Positions 63,779-64,000 of a stretch of DNA of 64,000 bases are shown piece after piece. Position 1 is the first letter of the stretch, and each line of letters starts with the position of its first letter. The notes below the pieces were generated by a model. It was given only the letters and a program-made list of their open reading frames with translations, made no database searches and was not told where the DNA came from. This stretch comes from Photobacterium phosphoreum (lineage in GTDB: Bacteria; Pseudomonadota; Gammaproteobacteria; Enterobacterales; Vibrionaceae), in assembly GCF_002954725.1 (NCBI RefSeq), contig NZ_MSCQ01000001.1:1172993-1236992 (forward strand). Reading direction: 5' to 3'. The position numbers and the translations under genes are program-made.

Positions 63779-64000
63779 CTACGCTAACTCCCTCTCAACC
63801 TGCTCTTCCATCGCCATCACTGCCACAGCCCTATTTTCTACCAACCAAAACACCAACAAACTTAACACCACGTTATAACGCTTAAAGCGGCTATAGGTTA
63901 CTGGCAATACCTGAGCAAAATACGCAAAACGCGTTTCTTGTGTCCATACAATACGACCCGCTTTACAGCATTGGCACTTACAACGATTACGATTCTTATG
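63779..64000 (-). CDS. Transposase-like protein, C-terminal part, cut by the window edge
   Basis: 73 codons are visible from the window edge to the TAG at 63779-63781, with no start inside the window. The segment opens with a Cys cluster (CKCQCCKAGRIVWTQ), then LPVTYSRFKRYNVVLSLLVF and an acidic end EEQVERELA. The zinc-ribbon-like cysteines and the presence of a decayed second copy at 50195 suggest an insertion-sequence protein. I cannot name the family. Confidence 0.5.
   Translation of the reverse strand, partial: HKNRNRCKCQCCKAGRIVWTQETRFAYFAQVLPVTYSRFKRYNVVLSLLVFWLVENRAVAVMAMEEQVERELA

Overview
This is a chromosomal segment of an AT-rich marine gammaproteobacterium, most likely a Vibrionaceae member close to Photobacterium. 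The gene order msrC-proQ-prc and letA-letB-rsmF, an SdsR-type small RNA beside rsmF, a thermolabile-hemolysin-type phospholipase and a TmaR pole protein all point that way. The placement rests on remembered protein similarity and synteny; no search was run.

Positions 1 to about 48,900 are a housekeeping and metabolic backbone. It holds pncB; the tail-specific protease, ProQ and methionine sulfoxide reductase block; an ABC exporter; the LetA-LetB lipid transport pair; rsmF with a candidate sdsR; tmaR; two cold-shock genes; efpL; sodC; a drug efflux gene; twin HAD phosphatases; and a RclC-like membrane protein with a divergent TetR gene. Next come a kbp homologue with a YidB-like gene, a TLH-type phospholipase, an L-lactate dehydrogenase-like enzyme, sufABCDSE, the divergent nrdHIEF operon, an SDR-TetR regulatory unit, a parvulin-HupE pair, an IsdG-like protein, an EAL phosphodiesterase and a bile-acid/sodium symporter relative. 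The suf and nrd operons diverge from an intergenic region with two near-perfect Fur boxes, so an iron-starvation FeS assembly system and a manganese-capable class Ib ribonucleotide reductase are probably induced together. Two TetR-type operator sets can be read directly: a 37-bp palindrome at 22.8 kb and three 18-bp sites around the SDR gene at 39.7-40.7 kb.

From about 48,900 to the end is an accessory island. It has a lone HsdR-N-type nuclease-like protein, degraded gene fragments, an unusual two-gene locus with an FGE/SUMF1-like C-terminal domain, a MazEF toxin-antitoxin pair, a TerB-like plus HNH/membrane protein pair, and a broken phage holin-lysozyme cassette. It ends with a very AT-rich, translationally coupled four-gene operon: metallo-beta-lactamase-fold protein, trypsin-like protease fused to a C-terminal module, small middle component, and SMC/Rad50-like ABC ATPase with a zinc hook. 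I read that operon as an ABC-three-component (ABC-3C) conflict system with an MBL-protease module, and it is the main discovery candidate. Related transposase-like sequences lie at about 50.2 kb (decayed) and 63.8-64.0 kb (intact to the window edge) in the same orientation, bracketing the island.
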